A stretch of 64,000 nucleotides of DNA from VAXT01 sp963698015. Lineage in GTDB: Bacteria > Actinomycetota > Thermoleophilia > Gaiellales > Gaiellaceae. The stretch is taken from NCBI GenBank assembly GCA_963698015.1, contig OY969109.1, forward strand, positions 868,001 through 932,000, in the 5' to 3' direction. Made by a program: the position numbers and the translations under genes. Of this stretch, positions 15,993 to 24,805 are shown piece by piece; within the stretch, counting starts at the first letter, position 1; the number at the start of each line of letters is the position of its first letter. The notes under the pieces are model-generated. The model was not told the DNA's origin and searched no databases. It was given only the letters and a program-made list of their open reading frames with translations.

Positions 15993-16018
15993 CTGGGGGA
16001 ACCGGGAGGTTCCACCAG
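15993..16018. repeat. REP-like hairpin between nuoF and nuoG (family 1, copy 1)
   Basis: CTGGGGGAACC (15993-16003), a GGGA loop and GGTTCCACCAG (16008-16018) pair with one mismatch. The core matches the hairpin at 32808-32833 base for base in the left arm. Inside an operon it may stabilise or partly terminate the message between nuoF and nuoG. Confidence 0.6.
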
Positions 16019-16038
16019 CGACGAAACGAGGCGTTCGA

Positions 16039-18225
16039 ATGAGCGCGGCTGAATCGGTCACCGTCACGATTGACGGGAGAGAGGTTCAGGTGGCCAAGGG
16101 CACGGGCCTCGTCGAGACGGCGCTTGCGGCCGGGATCGAGATCCCCGTCTTCTGCTACGAGCCGCGGCTCGGAGCCCCCGTCGGCGCGTGCCGGATGTGC
16201 CTCGTCGAGGTCGAGGGCATGCCCAAGCTCCAGGCCGGCTGCACGCTGACCGCGACCGACGGCATGATCGTCAAGACCGCGCAGACGTCGAAGCTCGCCG
16301 CCGACGGCCAGAACTCGACCCTCGAGTTCATCCTCGTCAACCATCCGCTCGACTGCCCCGTCTGCGACAAGGGCGGCGAGTGCCCTCTCCAGGACCTGAC
16401 CTTCCGCTGGGGCCCGCCGGTCACGCGCAACACGTTCCCCAAGCGCACGTTCGAGAAGCCGATCCCAATCTCGCCCACGATCGCCCTCGACCGCGAGCGC
16501 TGCATCCTCTGCTACCGCTGCACGCGCTTCTCGTCGGACGTCTCCGAGGACGACCAGCTCGTTGCGCGCGAGCGCGGGTCGCAGTCGATCATCGCCACCT
16601 TCGAGGACCAGCCGTACCGGGCGCCGTTCTCGGGGAACGTGATCGAGCTCTGCCCGGTGGGAGCGCTCACGTCGACGCAATACCGGTTCGAGGCCCGTCC
16701 GTGGGAGATCCAGGACGTCCCGACGGTCTGCGGGCTCTGCCCCGTCGGCTGCAACGTTGAGGCCACCACGCGCGAGGGAAAGGTGAAGCGGATCGGCTCG
16801 CGCAACCATCCGGAGATCGACGAGGGCTGGCTCTGCGACAAGGGCCGCTTCGGCTTCACGCACCTGCGGGCGGGCGACCGCGTCGTCGACCCGAGCCGCA
16901 AGGTCGGAGTCCGGCGCTACGAGACGCTCTCGTGGGACGCGGCGCTCGACGAGGCCGAGGAGCTTCTCCGCGCGGGCGGGGCGAACATCGTCACGGCGCT
17001 CTCCGGCTCGGAGACGAGCGAGCAGGCCTACGCGCTGGGCAAGCTCCTGCGCCAGGGCCTCGGCGCCCACTGCGCCGTCATGCCGGAGGACGTCAGCCTC
17101 GCGCTCGACGCGTTCCGACTCCCGCTGTCCGCGATCCGTGACGCCGAGTTGATCGTGATCCTCGGCGACGACCCGGTCGTCGAGCGGGCTCCGATCGTCG
17201 ACCTCTGGATCAAGGCCGCGCGCCGTGCAGCCGCCGAGGTCGTCGAGAGCGAGATCGGCGAGCCGGGCGGGGGCCTCGCGAGAGTCCGCGACGAGCTCGG
17301 CGAGCGCATCCGCAGCACCGAGCGCACGATCCTGATCTGGTCCGGCCCGGGGGGAAACGGCGGTGCGACGATCGCCGGGCTCGCAGCCGAGCTCGACCTC
17401 GCCGAGAAGCCGGGCAGCGGTGCGTTCCACCTCCTCGAGACCGCGAACGGCCGCGGAGTCGCGGACGGTTGGGCAGCGGCTGCCGACGGCGACGACGCGG
17501 ATCCGGAGCCGATCGAGCTCCTGATCGTGTCCGGGGACGAGGCCGCCGCGAACCCGGACGTCCGCGCGCTCGCCGAGCGGGCCGAGCGGGTGCTCGCGAT
17601 CTCGATGTTCCGCACCCCGGTTGCCGGCTGGGCCGACCTGGTCCTGCCGGGCACGAGCTACCTCGAGCGCGACGGGACGTACGTGAACCTCGAAGGCCGG
17701 CTCCAGCGTCTGCGCCGTGCCGTCATCCCGCCATGCCCCGACGAGCTCGCCTGGATCGCGAAGCTGGCAGAGCGCTTCGAAGTCGAGCTCTCGCCGCACG
17801 CGCCGCAGGTCTTCGCGGAGCTGTCGGAGCGCTGCTACGGAGGGATCGACTATCCGGCGATCGGCGAGCTGGCCGCACTGCCCGAGCGCGCCGAGGGCAT
17901 CGACCTCCCGTCCGCGCCCAAGGCCGCAAAGCGCGGGCGCGGCGGCAAGGGCCTCCGCCTCGTCAGCTACCGACCGCTCTTCTCGGGCCCGGCCGTCGAA
18001 CGCATTCCCGAGCTCCAGTTCCAGCGCCCGGGATCCGAGATCGAGCTCTCCGCCGCCGACGCCGCGAAGATCGGCGCCGAGGCCGGCTCGACCGTCAACG
18101 TCCGCTCAAACGGATCCTCGGTCGAGCTTCGCGCGCGCGTGAACAAGAACCTCGTCAAGGGCGTCGTCCGGATCCCCGTCGAGCACGCGCAGGGGCTCGG
18201 GACGCACGTCGAGGTGTCCACGTGA
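16039..18225 (+). CDS. nuoG: NADH-quinone oxidoreductase subunit G
   Basis: The 75-kDa electron-wire subunit, 728 residues. Clusters can be read in order: [2Fe-2S] N1b (Cys39, 51, 54, 68), [4Fe-4S] N5 with its His ligand (His102, Cys106, 109, 115), [4Fe-4S] N4 (Cys155, 158, 161, 205) and an extra [4Fe-4S] of N7 type (Cys231, 234, 238, 266; CGLCPVGC). N7 is known from E. coli and Thermus and is missing in mitochondria. The C-terminal half is a molybdopterin-oxidoreductase-like fold without evident cofactor residues. The ATG at 16039 begins the family homology, and the 3' end makes a GTGA overlap with nuoH. Confidence 0.95.
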   Translation: MSAAESVTVTIDGREVQVAKGTGLVETALAAGIEIPVFCYEPRLGAPVGACRMCLVEVEGMPKLQAGCTLTATDGMIVKTAQTSKLAADGQNSTLEFILVNHPLDCPVCDKGGECPLQDLTFRWGPPVTRNTFPKRTFEKPIPISPTIALDRERCILCYRCTRFSSDVSEDDQLVARERGSQSIIATFEDQPYRAPFSGNVIELCPVGALTSTQYRFEARPWEIQDVPTVCGLCPVGCNVEATTREGKVKRIGSRNHPEIDEGWLCDKGRFGFTHLRAGDRVVDPSRKVGVRRYETLSWDAALDEAEELLRAGGANIVTALSGSETSEQAYALGKLLRQGLGAHCAVMPEDVSLALDAFRLPLSAIRDAELIVILGDDPVVERAPIVDLWIKAARRAAAEVVESEIGEPGGGLARVRDELGERIRSTERTILIWSGPGGNGGATIAGLAAELDLAEKPGSGAFHLLETANGRGVADGWAAAADGDDADPEPIELLIVSGDEAAANPDVRALAERAERVLAISMFRTPVAGWADLVLPGTSYLERDGTYVNLEGRLQRLRRAVIPPCPDELAWIAKLAERFEVELSPHAPQVFAELSERCYGGIDYPAIGELAALPERAEGIDLPSAPKAAKRGRGGKGLRLVSYRPLFSGPAVERIPELQFQRPGSEIELSAADAAKIGAEAGSTVNVRSNGSSVELRARVNKNLVKGVVRIPVEHAQGLGTHVEVST

Positions 18226-19211
18226 ACGAGCCCTGGTGGATCGACCTGATCAAGGCGGCCGTGATCGTCAACCTGCTGCTCGGCATGTTCGCGTACATGA
18301 CCTGGGTCGAGCGCAAGCTCCTCGGGCGCATGCAACTCCGCTACGGGCCGAACCGCGCAGGCCCGTACGGCCTTCTCCAGCCGATCGCCGACCTCGTGAA
18401 GCTGATTCGCAAGGAGAGCTTCTACCCGGCGAGCGCGGTCGACTTCCTGTACATCACCGCGCCGATCGTCTCCGCCTTCACCGCGCTCGCCGCCTTCGCG
18501 GTCATCCCCTGGGGCGAGGGCTGGCACGTCGCCGGATACCACATCTCCGGTCAGATCGCCGACGTCCCGATCTCCCTGATCCTCATATTCGCGCTCGGCG
18601 CGCTCGGCGTGTACGGGTTCATCGTCGGCGGCTGGGCGTCCGACTCGAAGTACGCGCTGCTCGGCTCGATGCGGACGTGCGCGCAGCTGGTCTCGTACGA
18701 GGTCGCGCTGGCGCTGTCCGTGCTCGGGGTCGTGCTCATGTCCGGCACGCTGTCGCTGACGCAGATCGTCGACAAGCAGCAGGACACCATCTGGTACGCG
18801 GTCCCGCAGTTCATCGGCCTTCTCGTCTTCCTCGCTGCAGGCACTGCCGAGACGAACCGTCCGCCCTTCGACCTGCCCGAGGCTGAGTCGGAGCTCGTCG
18901 CCGGCTACCACACCGAGTACAGCGGGATGCGCTTCGGTCTCTTCTCGATGGCCGAGTACGTGAACATGATCGTCCTCTCCGGCCTCTGCGTCACGCTCTT
19001 CCTGGGCGGCTGGACCGGGCCCTGGGCGCCCCTGGGGCCGGTCTGGTTCCTGATCAAGGTGCTAATCCTGATCTTCCTGTTCATCTGGCTGCGCGCGACG
19101 CTGCCGCGGCTTCGCTACGACCAGCTGATGGCGTTCGGCTGGAAGGTGCTGCTCCCCGTGGCGACGCTGAACGCGCTCGTCACGGCCGCTCTGGTGGTGG
19201 CGTTCTCGTGA
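18222..19211 (+). CDS. nuoH: NADH-quinone oxidoreductase subunit H
   Basis: Subunit H, 329 residues with about eight transmembrane helices, linking the quinone site to the proton-pumping arm. Diagnostic segments are TWVERKLLGRMQLRYGPNRAG (near 24-44) and the cytoplasmic loop ETNRPPFDLPEAESELVAGY, which lines the quinone channel. The GTG at 18222 overlaps the nuoG stop codon (GTGA). Confidence 0.96.
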   Translation: MNEPWWIDLIKAAVIVNLLLGMFAYMTWVERKLLGRMQLRYGPNRAGPYGLLQPIADLVKLIRKESFYPASAVDFLYITAPIVSAFTALAAFAVIPWGEGWHVAGYHISGQIADVPISLILIFALGALGVYGFIVGGWASDSKYALLGSMRTCAQLVSYEVALALSVLGVVLMSGTLSLTQIVDKQQDTIWYAVPQFIGLLVFLAAGTAETNRPPFDLPEAESELVAGYHTEYSGMRFGLFSMAEYVNMIVLSGLCVTLFLGGWTGPWAPLGPVWFLIKVLILIFLFIWLRATLPRLRYDQLMAFGWKVLLPVATLNALVTAALVVAFS

Positions 19212-19705
19212 GCCCGCAGCCCGTCGACTCCCTGCGCGGCTTCGGCGTGACGCTGAAGCAGATCTTCAAGAAGCCGATCACACAGCAGTACCCCGAGTAC
19301 AAACGCCCGCTCTACCCGCGCTTCCGCGGGCGCCACCGGCTCTGGCGGCACCAGAACGGGCTCGAGAAGTGCGTCGGCTGCTCGCTCTGCGCGGCCGCGT
19401 GCCCGGCCGACTGCATCCGCGTCGTCGCCGCCGAGAACACCAACGACAACCGCGTCTCGGCCGGCGAGCGCTACGCGCGAATCTACGAGATCAACCTCTC
19501 GCGCTGCATCTTCTGCGGCTACTGCGAGCTCGCCTGCCCGTTCGATGCGATCACGCTCGAGCAGGAGTACGAGATCTCCGAGTACTCGCGCGACGACCTG
19601 ATCTACACGAAGGACATGCTCCTCGCCGAGCCGATCAAGCGCGTGCCGGTCGCGGACCGCAGCCTCTACGACACGCCGGTTCCCGCGTACAAGGAGCGTT
19701 CCTAG
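19208..19705 (+). CDS. nuoI: NADH-quinone oxidoreductase subunit I
   Basis: The 23-kDa subunit, 165 residues, with two ferredoxin-type [4Fe-4S] clusters (N6a and N6b). The first motif has Cys55, 58, 61 and 65 (CVGCSLCAAAC), the second Cys100, 103, 106 and 110 (CIFCGYCELAC). An amphipathic N-terminal helix rests on the membrane. It starts with GTG in a 4-base overlap with nuoH. Confidence 0.96.
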   Translation: MSPQPVDSLRGFGVTLKQIFKKPITQQYPEYKRPLYPRFRGRHRLWRHQNGLEKCVGCSLCAAACPADCIRVVAAENTNDNRVSAGERYARIYEINLSRCIFCGYCELACPFDAITLEQEYEISEYSRDDLIYTKDMLLAEPIKRVPVADRSLYDTPVPAYKERS

Positions 19706-20277
19706 TGGGGAACTTCCTCGTCTGGGTCGTGTGGTTCGTGGCCGCGTTCGCGTGCCTCGGCTCGGGCGCGGCGGTCGTCAGCTTCGCGAACCCGTTCTAC
19801 TCGGCGCTCGCGCTGATCGGGAACCTCGGCTCGCTGGCCGTGCTCTACCTGCTGCTCTCGGCGGAGTTCGTCGCGGCGGCGCAGGTGCTCGTCTATGCCG
19901 GCGCCGTGATGGTGATGTTCCTGTTCGTGATCGCCTACCTCGGGCGGCACGCCGACGCGCCGTGGGCCGGCGGGCCGAGCTGGCAGGCGCTGGGCGCAGT
20001 GGCCGCGGCCGGCGCGTTGATGGTCGAGATCGTGGTCGTCGTCGGGCTGAAGGCAAGCGGACGCCTGTCCGAGACGCCCGACGTCGGCGCCGCTTTCGGC
20101 AGCCCGTCCGAGATCGGCCGCGTGTTCCTCAGCGACCACCTGCTCGCATTCGAGATCACGTCGATCGTGCTGCTCGCGGCCGCGGTCGGCGGTGTCGTCC
20201 TCGGCAGCCAGGCGCACGAGGACCAGCCGAAGCCCCCAAGTAACACTGTGTTACAAGGAGGGACTCGGGCGAAGTGA
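19705..20277 (+). CDS. nuoJ: NADH-quinone oxidoreductase subunit J
   Basis: Membrane subunit J, 190 residues with five helices; VYAGAVMVMFLFVIAYLG is the family signature around the pi-bulge helix. It starts with GTG at 19705, AAGGAG 8 bases upstream, overlapping the nuoI stop by one base. The last 15 or so residues are hydrophilic. They include SNTVLQ, encoded by a 15-base perfect palindrome (20240-20254) that carries a TTA leucine codon, very rare in this GC-rich DNA. That tail is probably an insertion rather than ancestral sequence. Confidence 0.94.
   Translation: MGNFLVWVVWFVAAFACLGSGAAVVSFANPFYSALALIGNLGSLAVLYLLLSAEFVAAAQVLVYAGAVMVMFLFVIAYLGRHADAPWAGGPSWQALGAVAAAGALMVEIVVVVGLKASGRLSETPDVGAAFGSPSEIGRVFLSDHLLAFEITSIVLLAAAVGGVVLGSQAHEDQPKPPSNTVLQGGTRAK
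20240..20254. repeat. Short palindrome GTAACAC-T-GTGTTAC, copy 1, inside nuoJ
   Basis: A perfect 7+1+7 inverted repeat of low GC content, embedded in the nuoJ 3' end and read through as Asn-Thr-Val-Leu. The same 15-mer (reverse complement) occurs at 42994-43008; the shared sequence extends to AGTAACACTGTGTTAC. Confidence 0.8.
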
Positions 20278-20582
20278 TGGGCCCGGACCTCAGCTGGTAC
20301 CTCGCGGTCTCGGCGTTCCTGTTCGCGATCGGCGCGCTCGGCGTGATGCTCAGGCGCAGCCCGCTGATCGTCCTGCTCTCGATCGAGATCATGCTCAACG
20401 GCGCGAACCTGGCGCTGATCACGTTCTCGCGCCACCACGCGCAGATGGACGGGCAGATCTTCGCGCTCGCGGTGATGGCCGTCGCCGCCTCGGAGGTCGT
20501 GGTCGGGCTCGGCCTGATCGTCGCGGTCCACCGGCGGAAGCTGGAGCTCGACGTCGACAAGCTCTCGACGCTGCGCGGATGA
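20277..20582 (+). CDS. nuoK: NADH-quinone oxidoreductase subunit K
   Basis: Membrane subunit K, 101 residues and three helices, an MrpC-like proton-pumping subunit. Two acidic residues inside the membrane are visible (IEIMLNGANLAL and AASEVVVGLG), matching the conserved glutamates. The ATG at 20277 overlaps the nuoJ stop by one base; GTG at 20274 is an alternative start. The 3' end overlaps the following arginase-fold gene by 4 bases (ATGA), although nuoL would be expected here. Confidence 0.95.
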   Translation: MGPDLSWYLAVSAFLFAIGALGVMLRRSPLIVLLSIEIMLNGANLALITFSRHHAQMDGQIFALAVMAVAASEVVVGLGLIVAVHRRKLELDVDKLSTLRG

Positions 20583-21391
20583 CCGACGCCCGACTGATCC
20601 AGGTGCCCTGGTACCTCGGGCGCGAGCACCCGGACCTGAGCCGCGGGCCGGGTGTGCTCGCCGAGGCGATCGGGGGCGACACGGTCGTCGTCGCGGGGCC
20701 CGAGCCCCGGCCGGTCCCGAACGAGGTCGCGGACTCGTTCGACGTCATCCGCTCTGTGCGAGCCTCGGTGCGGGCAACGGTCGAGGACGGCCGGTTCCCG
20801 CTCGTGCTCGCGGTCAACTGCTTCACCTCGCTCGGGACCGTCGCCGGTGTCGGCCGTGAGGTCGGCGTCGTCTGGTTCGACGCGCACGGGGACTTACACA
20901 CGCCCGACTCGACGATCACCGGGTTCCTCGACGGGATGGGGCTCGCAATGCTGCTCGGGGACGGCTGGCGCGAGCTGCGCAGCACGGTCGAGGGCCTGCG
21001 ACCCGTGCCGGCCGCGAACGCGCTCCTCGTGGCCGCGCGCGACCTGGAGCCGACGGAGCTCGAGCGGGTCGACGCCTCGGGCCTGCGCCGGGCCGACGCA
21101 GAGTCGCTCGAGGCCGCGCTCGACGAGCTGGCGACGCGGGTCGACGCCGTCTACGTCCACATCGACCTCGACGTCATCGATCCCTCGGTGGCGCGCGCCA
21201 ACGTCCTCTCGGTCGAGGGCGGGCTCGACACCGAGCAGCTCGAGCAGGCGCTCGCAGCAATCTCGAGCCGCTTCGAGATCGCCGCCGCAGCGCTGACCGC
21301 CTACGACCCGAGCCAGGACCACGAGAACCGCATCCCCGCGATCGGCGGCAGGCTCGCACGACAACTCGCACCGGAGCAGGTCGCTCGATGA
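20579..21391 (+). CDS. Arginase/agmatinase-fold protein with altered metal ligand, inserted in the nuo operon
   Basis: A 270-residue ureohydrolase-superfamily protein. The Mn-site motifs DAHGD (Asp101, His103, Asp105) and HIDLDVIDPS (Asp196, Asp198) are intact. The first family motif, normally GGDH, reads AVNCFTSLGTVAG here: Asn80-Cys81 replace Asp-His, so one bridging-site histidine is lost. Related arginase-family proteins with an N-C pair exist, but I cannot name their substrate. The chain is slightly shorter than arginases (about 300). It is sewn into the operon by ATGA overlaps with both nuoK and nuoL, so it is co-translated with complex I. The function may be hydrolysis of a guanidino compound, or something else. 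Confidence 0.85.
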   Translation: MTDARLIQVPWYLGREHPDLSRGPGVLAEAIGGDTVVVAGPEPRPVPNEVADSFDVIRSVRASVRATVEDGRFPLVLAVNCFTSLGTVAGVGREVGVVWFDAHGDLHTPDSTITGFLDGMGLAMLLGDGWRELRSTVEGLRPVPAANALLVAARDLEPTELERVDASGLRRADAESLEAALDELATRVDAVYVHIDLDVIDPSVARANVLSVEGGLDTEQLEQALAAISSRFEIAAAALTAYDPSQDHENRIPAIGGRLARQLAPEQVAR

Positions 21392-23277
21392 CCGCGGCCG
21401 CCTGGGTCTGCCTCTTCTCGCCGCTCGCGGCTGCGGTCCTGATCACGCTCGGCGGAACGCGCCTGCCGCGGCGCGGAGCCGGTTACCTCGCGACGGCCTC
21501 GGTCGCCGTGGCGTTCATCGCGGCCGTTGTCGACTTCTTCGGCGTCATCAACCGCGGCGACAGCGACCAGCAGCAGATCTCGACCGCCTGGACGTGGCTC
21601 TCGGCGGGGAATTTCAACGTGGGTCTCAGCGTCCTCGTCGACCCGCTCTCCGTGCTGATGATGCTGATCGTCACCGGCGTCGGCGCGCTGATCGTCGGCT
21701 ACTCGATCGGCTACATGCACGGCGAGGACGAGGAGCGCCGCTACTTCGCGTACATGGCGCTGTTCGTCTTCTCGATGCTCCTGCTCGTCCAGGGCGGGAA
21801 CCTGCTGATGCTGCTCGTCGGCTGGGGGCTCGTCGGCCTCAGCTCGTACCTGCTGATCGGCTTCTACCACCAGCGTCCCGAGGCCGTGGCCGCCGCCAAG
21901 AAGGCGTTCATCATGAACGCGTTCGGCGACGCGACGATGGCACTCGCCTTCTTCCTGCTCATCCAGCGCACCGGGTCGCTCTCGTTCCAGTCCTCGTTCG
22001 ACTGGGCCGGCGGCGAGACCGGCACCTGGGCGGTGAACCTCGTCGCGCTCGGCCTGCTCGGAGGCGCCGTCGCCAAGTCGGCGCAGCTTCCGCTCCAGAC
22101 CTGGCTTCCGGACGCGATGGAGGGCCCGACGCCGGTCAGCGCCCTCATCCACGCGGCGACGATGGTCACGGCAGGCGTCTACCTGCTCGTCCGCACCGCC
22201 CCGATCTTCGAGGCGGCGAAGCACATCCAGGAGCTCGCCGCGGGCCTCGGCGCCGCGACGCTCCTCCTCGCCGGCCTGATCGCGCTCGTCCAGACGGACA
22301 TCAAGCGCGTGATCGCGTATTCGACGATGTCCCAGATCGGCTACATGTTCCTCGGCGCGGGGCTCGGCGCGTACGCGAACGCGATGTTCCTGCTCATGGC
22401 GCACGCCTTCTTCAAGGCACTGCTCTTCCTCGCCGCAGGGATCGTCATCCACTCGCTCGCCGGCGAGCAGGACATGCGCCGGATGGGCGGGCTCAAGCGC
22501 TACTTGCCTAACACGTACTGGGCGTTCCTGATCGGGGCGCTCGCGCTCGCCGGGATCCCGCCGCTCTCCGGCTTCTTCGCGAAGGACTCGATCCTCGCCT
22601 CCGCCCTCGCCGCGGGCACGTACGGCCAGATCCTGTTCGTCGTCGGCGTGCTCGGCACGTTCCTGACCGGCCTCTACGCGTTCCGCATGGTCTTCATCGT
22701 CTTCGGCGGCGAGCCGTCGCCCTACGCGCAGGAGCACCTGCACAGGCCGGACCGGTCGGAGCCGTGGCTCTGGATGGGCGCGGCCGTCGGCGTGCTCAGC
22801 GTGCTTTCGGTGATCGGCGGCTGGGTGCAGATCCCGGGCGTCTGGAACCCGTTCACGCAGTTCCTGGAGCCGACCGTCGAGTCGCTCGTCGAGCCGAGCG
22901 GGTCGCAGGAGCTTCTCGCGAGCCTGCTCGCCGTCACCCTCGCCGTGGCCGGAATCGCAGTCGCGTGGGCCACCTTCTCGGCGCGAACGCTGCGCGTCCC
23001 CCAGGCGCGGGTCGTCCGGACCGTCCTCGAGCACAAGTTCTACTTCGACGAGCTCTACGACGCGGTCTTCTACCGGCCGACGGTGCTGCTCTCGGTCGCG
23101 CTGCGCGACTGGATCGAGCGCCCGATCGTCCTCGGCTCGCTCGGCGAGATCGGCGCCGTCGCGCGCAAGGCGAGCAACGAGCTGCGCGAGGTCCAGACGG
23201 GGCTCGTCCGCACCTATGCGCTCGCGATCGCCGGGAGCGTGACCGTCCTCGCCTTCGTCTTCGTGTGGGTGAAGTGA
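21388..23277 (+). CDS. nuoL: NADH-quinone oxidoreductase subunit L
   Basis: The distal antiporter-like subunit, 629 residues with about 16 helices. PLQTWLPDAMEGPTPVSALIHAATMVTAG is the Nqo12-type signature, with the key Lys in the preceding GGAVAKSAQLP. The C-terminal third holds the long lateral helix (about 535-600) and a last transmembrane helix. The ATG at 21388 overlaps the stop of the arginase-fold gene (ATGA). Confidence 0.96.
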   Translation: MTAAAWVCLFSPLAAAVLITLGGTRLPRRGAGYLATASVAVAFIAAVVDFFGVINRGDSDQQQISTAWTWLSAGNFNVGLSVLVDPLSVLMMLIVTGVGALIVGYSIGYMHGEDEERRYFAYMALFVFSMLLLVQGGNLLMLLVGWGLVGLSSYLLIGFYHQRPEAVAAAKKAFIMNAFGDATMALAFFLLIQRTGSLSFQSSFDWAGGETGTWAVNLVALGLLGGAVAKSAQLPLQTWLPDAMEGPTPVSALIHAATMVTAGVYLLVRTAPIFEAAKHIQELAAGLGAATLLLAGLIALVQTDIKRVIAYSTMSQIGYMFLGAGLGAYANAMFLLMAHAFFKALLFLAAGIVIHSLAGEQDMRRMGGLKRYLPNTYWAFLIGALALAGIPPLSGFFAKDSILASALAAGTYGQILFVVGVLGTFLTGLYAFRMVFIVFGGEPSPYAQEHLHRPDRSEPWLWMGAAVGVLSVLSVIGGWVQIPGVWNPFTQFLEPTVESLVEPSGSQELLASLLAVTLAVAGIAVAWATFSARTLRVPQARVVRTVLEHKFYFDELYDAVFYRPTVLLSVALRDWIERPIVLGSLGEIGAVARKASNELREVQTGLVRTYALAIAGSVTVLAFVFVWVK

Positions 23278-23278
23278 G

Positions 23279-24805
23279 ATGACGAGCTGGCTCGCGACGA
23301 TCCTGATCTTCCTCCCGCTCGCCGGGGCGGTCTTCGTCTGGGTGCTTCCCGTGGGCCGATTCGCGGGCCCGATCGCCCTCCTGGTCGCGCTCGCCGAGGT
23401 CGGGTTCTGGATCACCGCGCTCGGCCAGATGAACTTCGACAAGGTCGGGCAGGAGCCGAGCTTCGACCAGCAGTGGACGTGGTTCAGCGACCTCGGCGTC
23501 TCGTACCACGTCGGCTTCTATGCGTTCTCGTTCTGGCTCGCCGGGCTCGCGGTCGTCGTCATGGCCGCGGCCATCGCCTACGGCTTCTGGGTGGGGCGTG
23601 AGCGCCCGAGCGCGTACTTCGGGCTGATGCTGTTCCTGACCTCGGCGGTCGTCGGCGTCTTCGCCTCGCAGGACGTGCTGCTCTTTTACGTCTTCTTCGA
23701 AGCGATGATGATCCCGCTCTACGTCCTGATCGGCGTCTGGGGCGGGCCGGGGCGCCTCGGAGCAACCGTCAGGTTCGTGATCTACACGATGGCGGGCTCG
23801 CTGCTGATGCTCGCGTCGGTGATCGTCTTCGGGCTCTCAGCGGGCTCGTTCGACCTCGTCAGCACGGGGACGAGCGACAACACCTGGGTCTTCCTCGGCT
23901 TCCTGGTGGCGTTCGCGGTCAAGGCGCCGCTCTTCCCGCTGCACGGCTGGCTGCCGGACGCCTATCGAGAGTCGTCGCCCGAGGTGGCCGCGGTGTTGTC
24001 CGGGCTGATCTCGAAGGCAGCCGTCTTCGGCTTCATCCGGATCTGCTTCGCCAAGTTCCCGGGCCCCTTCGAGGACTGGCGCAACGTGATTCTCGCGCTC
24101 GCCGTGGTCGGGCTCGTCTACGGCTCGCTCCTCGCCTTCCGCGCGCCGGACGTTCGCGGCGTGATCGCGTACTCGAGCCTCGCGCAGATGGGCCTGATCA
24201 CGATCGGCGTTTTCGCCAACAGCACGATCGGCATCAGCGGTGCGATTCTCCAGGCCGTCAACCACGGGCTGATCTCGGCTGCGCTGTTCCTGCTCGCCGG
24301 GATCATCGAGCGCCGGACCACCACGGGCAGTTTCGATCGACTCGGCGGCATGGCACGCGGACGACCAGCACTCGCGACCGTGCTCATGGTGACGGGGATC
24401 ATCGCCCTCGCGGTGCCAGGCTCATCGGCATTCGCCGGCGAGTTCCTGATCCTCGCCGGCATCTTCGGCACCGGCTGGGGCTGGTCCGTCGCTGGCGCAA
24501 CGGGGATCGTCCTCGCCGCGATGTACATGCTCCGGCTCATCTCGGCGGTCCTGCACAAGGATCCGGGCCCCGCCGTTTCCGAGTCGGCGCGTGATCTACG
24601 ACCTGCGGAGATCGGAATCGTCGTCCCCCTGGTCGCGTGCCTGCTTGCGCTGTCTGCCTGGCCCGCGGCGATCAGCGGCCGGGTCGTCGACGAGAACACG
24701 CCGCTCTTCGGGACTACCAGCTCCCCAGGGTTCGTCCGCTCCCGTCCAAACGACCAACCGCCAGAGGGCCGAATGGACTTCGTCAGGACGGACGTCAACA
24801 GGTGA
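23279..24805 (+). CDS. nuoM: NADH-quinone oxidoreductase subunit M
   Basis: Antiporter-like proton-pumping subunit, 508 residues and about 14 helices. FPLHGWLPDAYRESSPEVAAVLSG is the family signature; the pumping Glu (FEAMMIPLY) and Lys (AFAVKAPLFP) lie in the membrane. It begins one base after the nuoL stop codon. The last 50 residues form a hydrophilic tail that is longer than typical. Confidence 0.96.
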   Translation: MTSWLATILIFLPLAGAVFVWVLPVGRFAGPIALLVALAEVGFWITALGQMNFDKVGQEPSFDQQWTWFSDLGVSYHVGFYAFSFWLAGLAVVVMAAAIAYGFWVGRERPSAYFGLMLFLTSAVVGVFASQDVLLFYVFFEAMMIPLYVLIGVWGGPGRLGATVRFVIYTMAGSLLMLASVIVFGLSAGSFDLVSTGTSDNTWVFLGFLVAFAVKAPLFPLHGWLPDAYRESSPEVAAVLSGLISKAAVFGFIRICFAKFPGPFEDWRNVILALAVVGLVYGSLLAFRAPDVRGVIAYSSLAQMGLITIGVFANSTIGISGAILQAVNHGLISAALFLLAGIIERRTTTGSFDRLGGMARGRPALATVLMVTGIIALAVPGSSAFAGEFLILAGIFGTGWGWSVAGATGIVLAAMYMLRLISAVLHKDPGPAVSESARDLRPAEIGIVVPLVACLLALSAWPAAISGRVVDENTPLFGTTSSPGFVRSRPNDQPPEGRMDFVRTDVNR

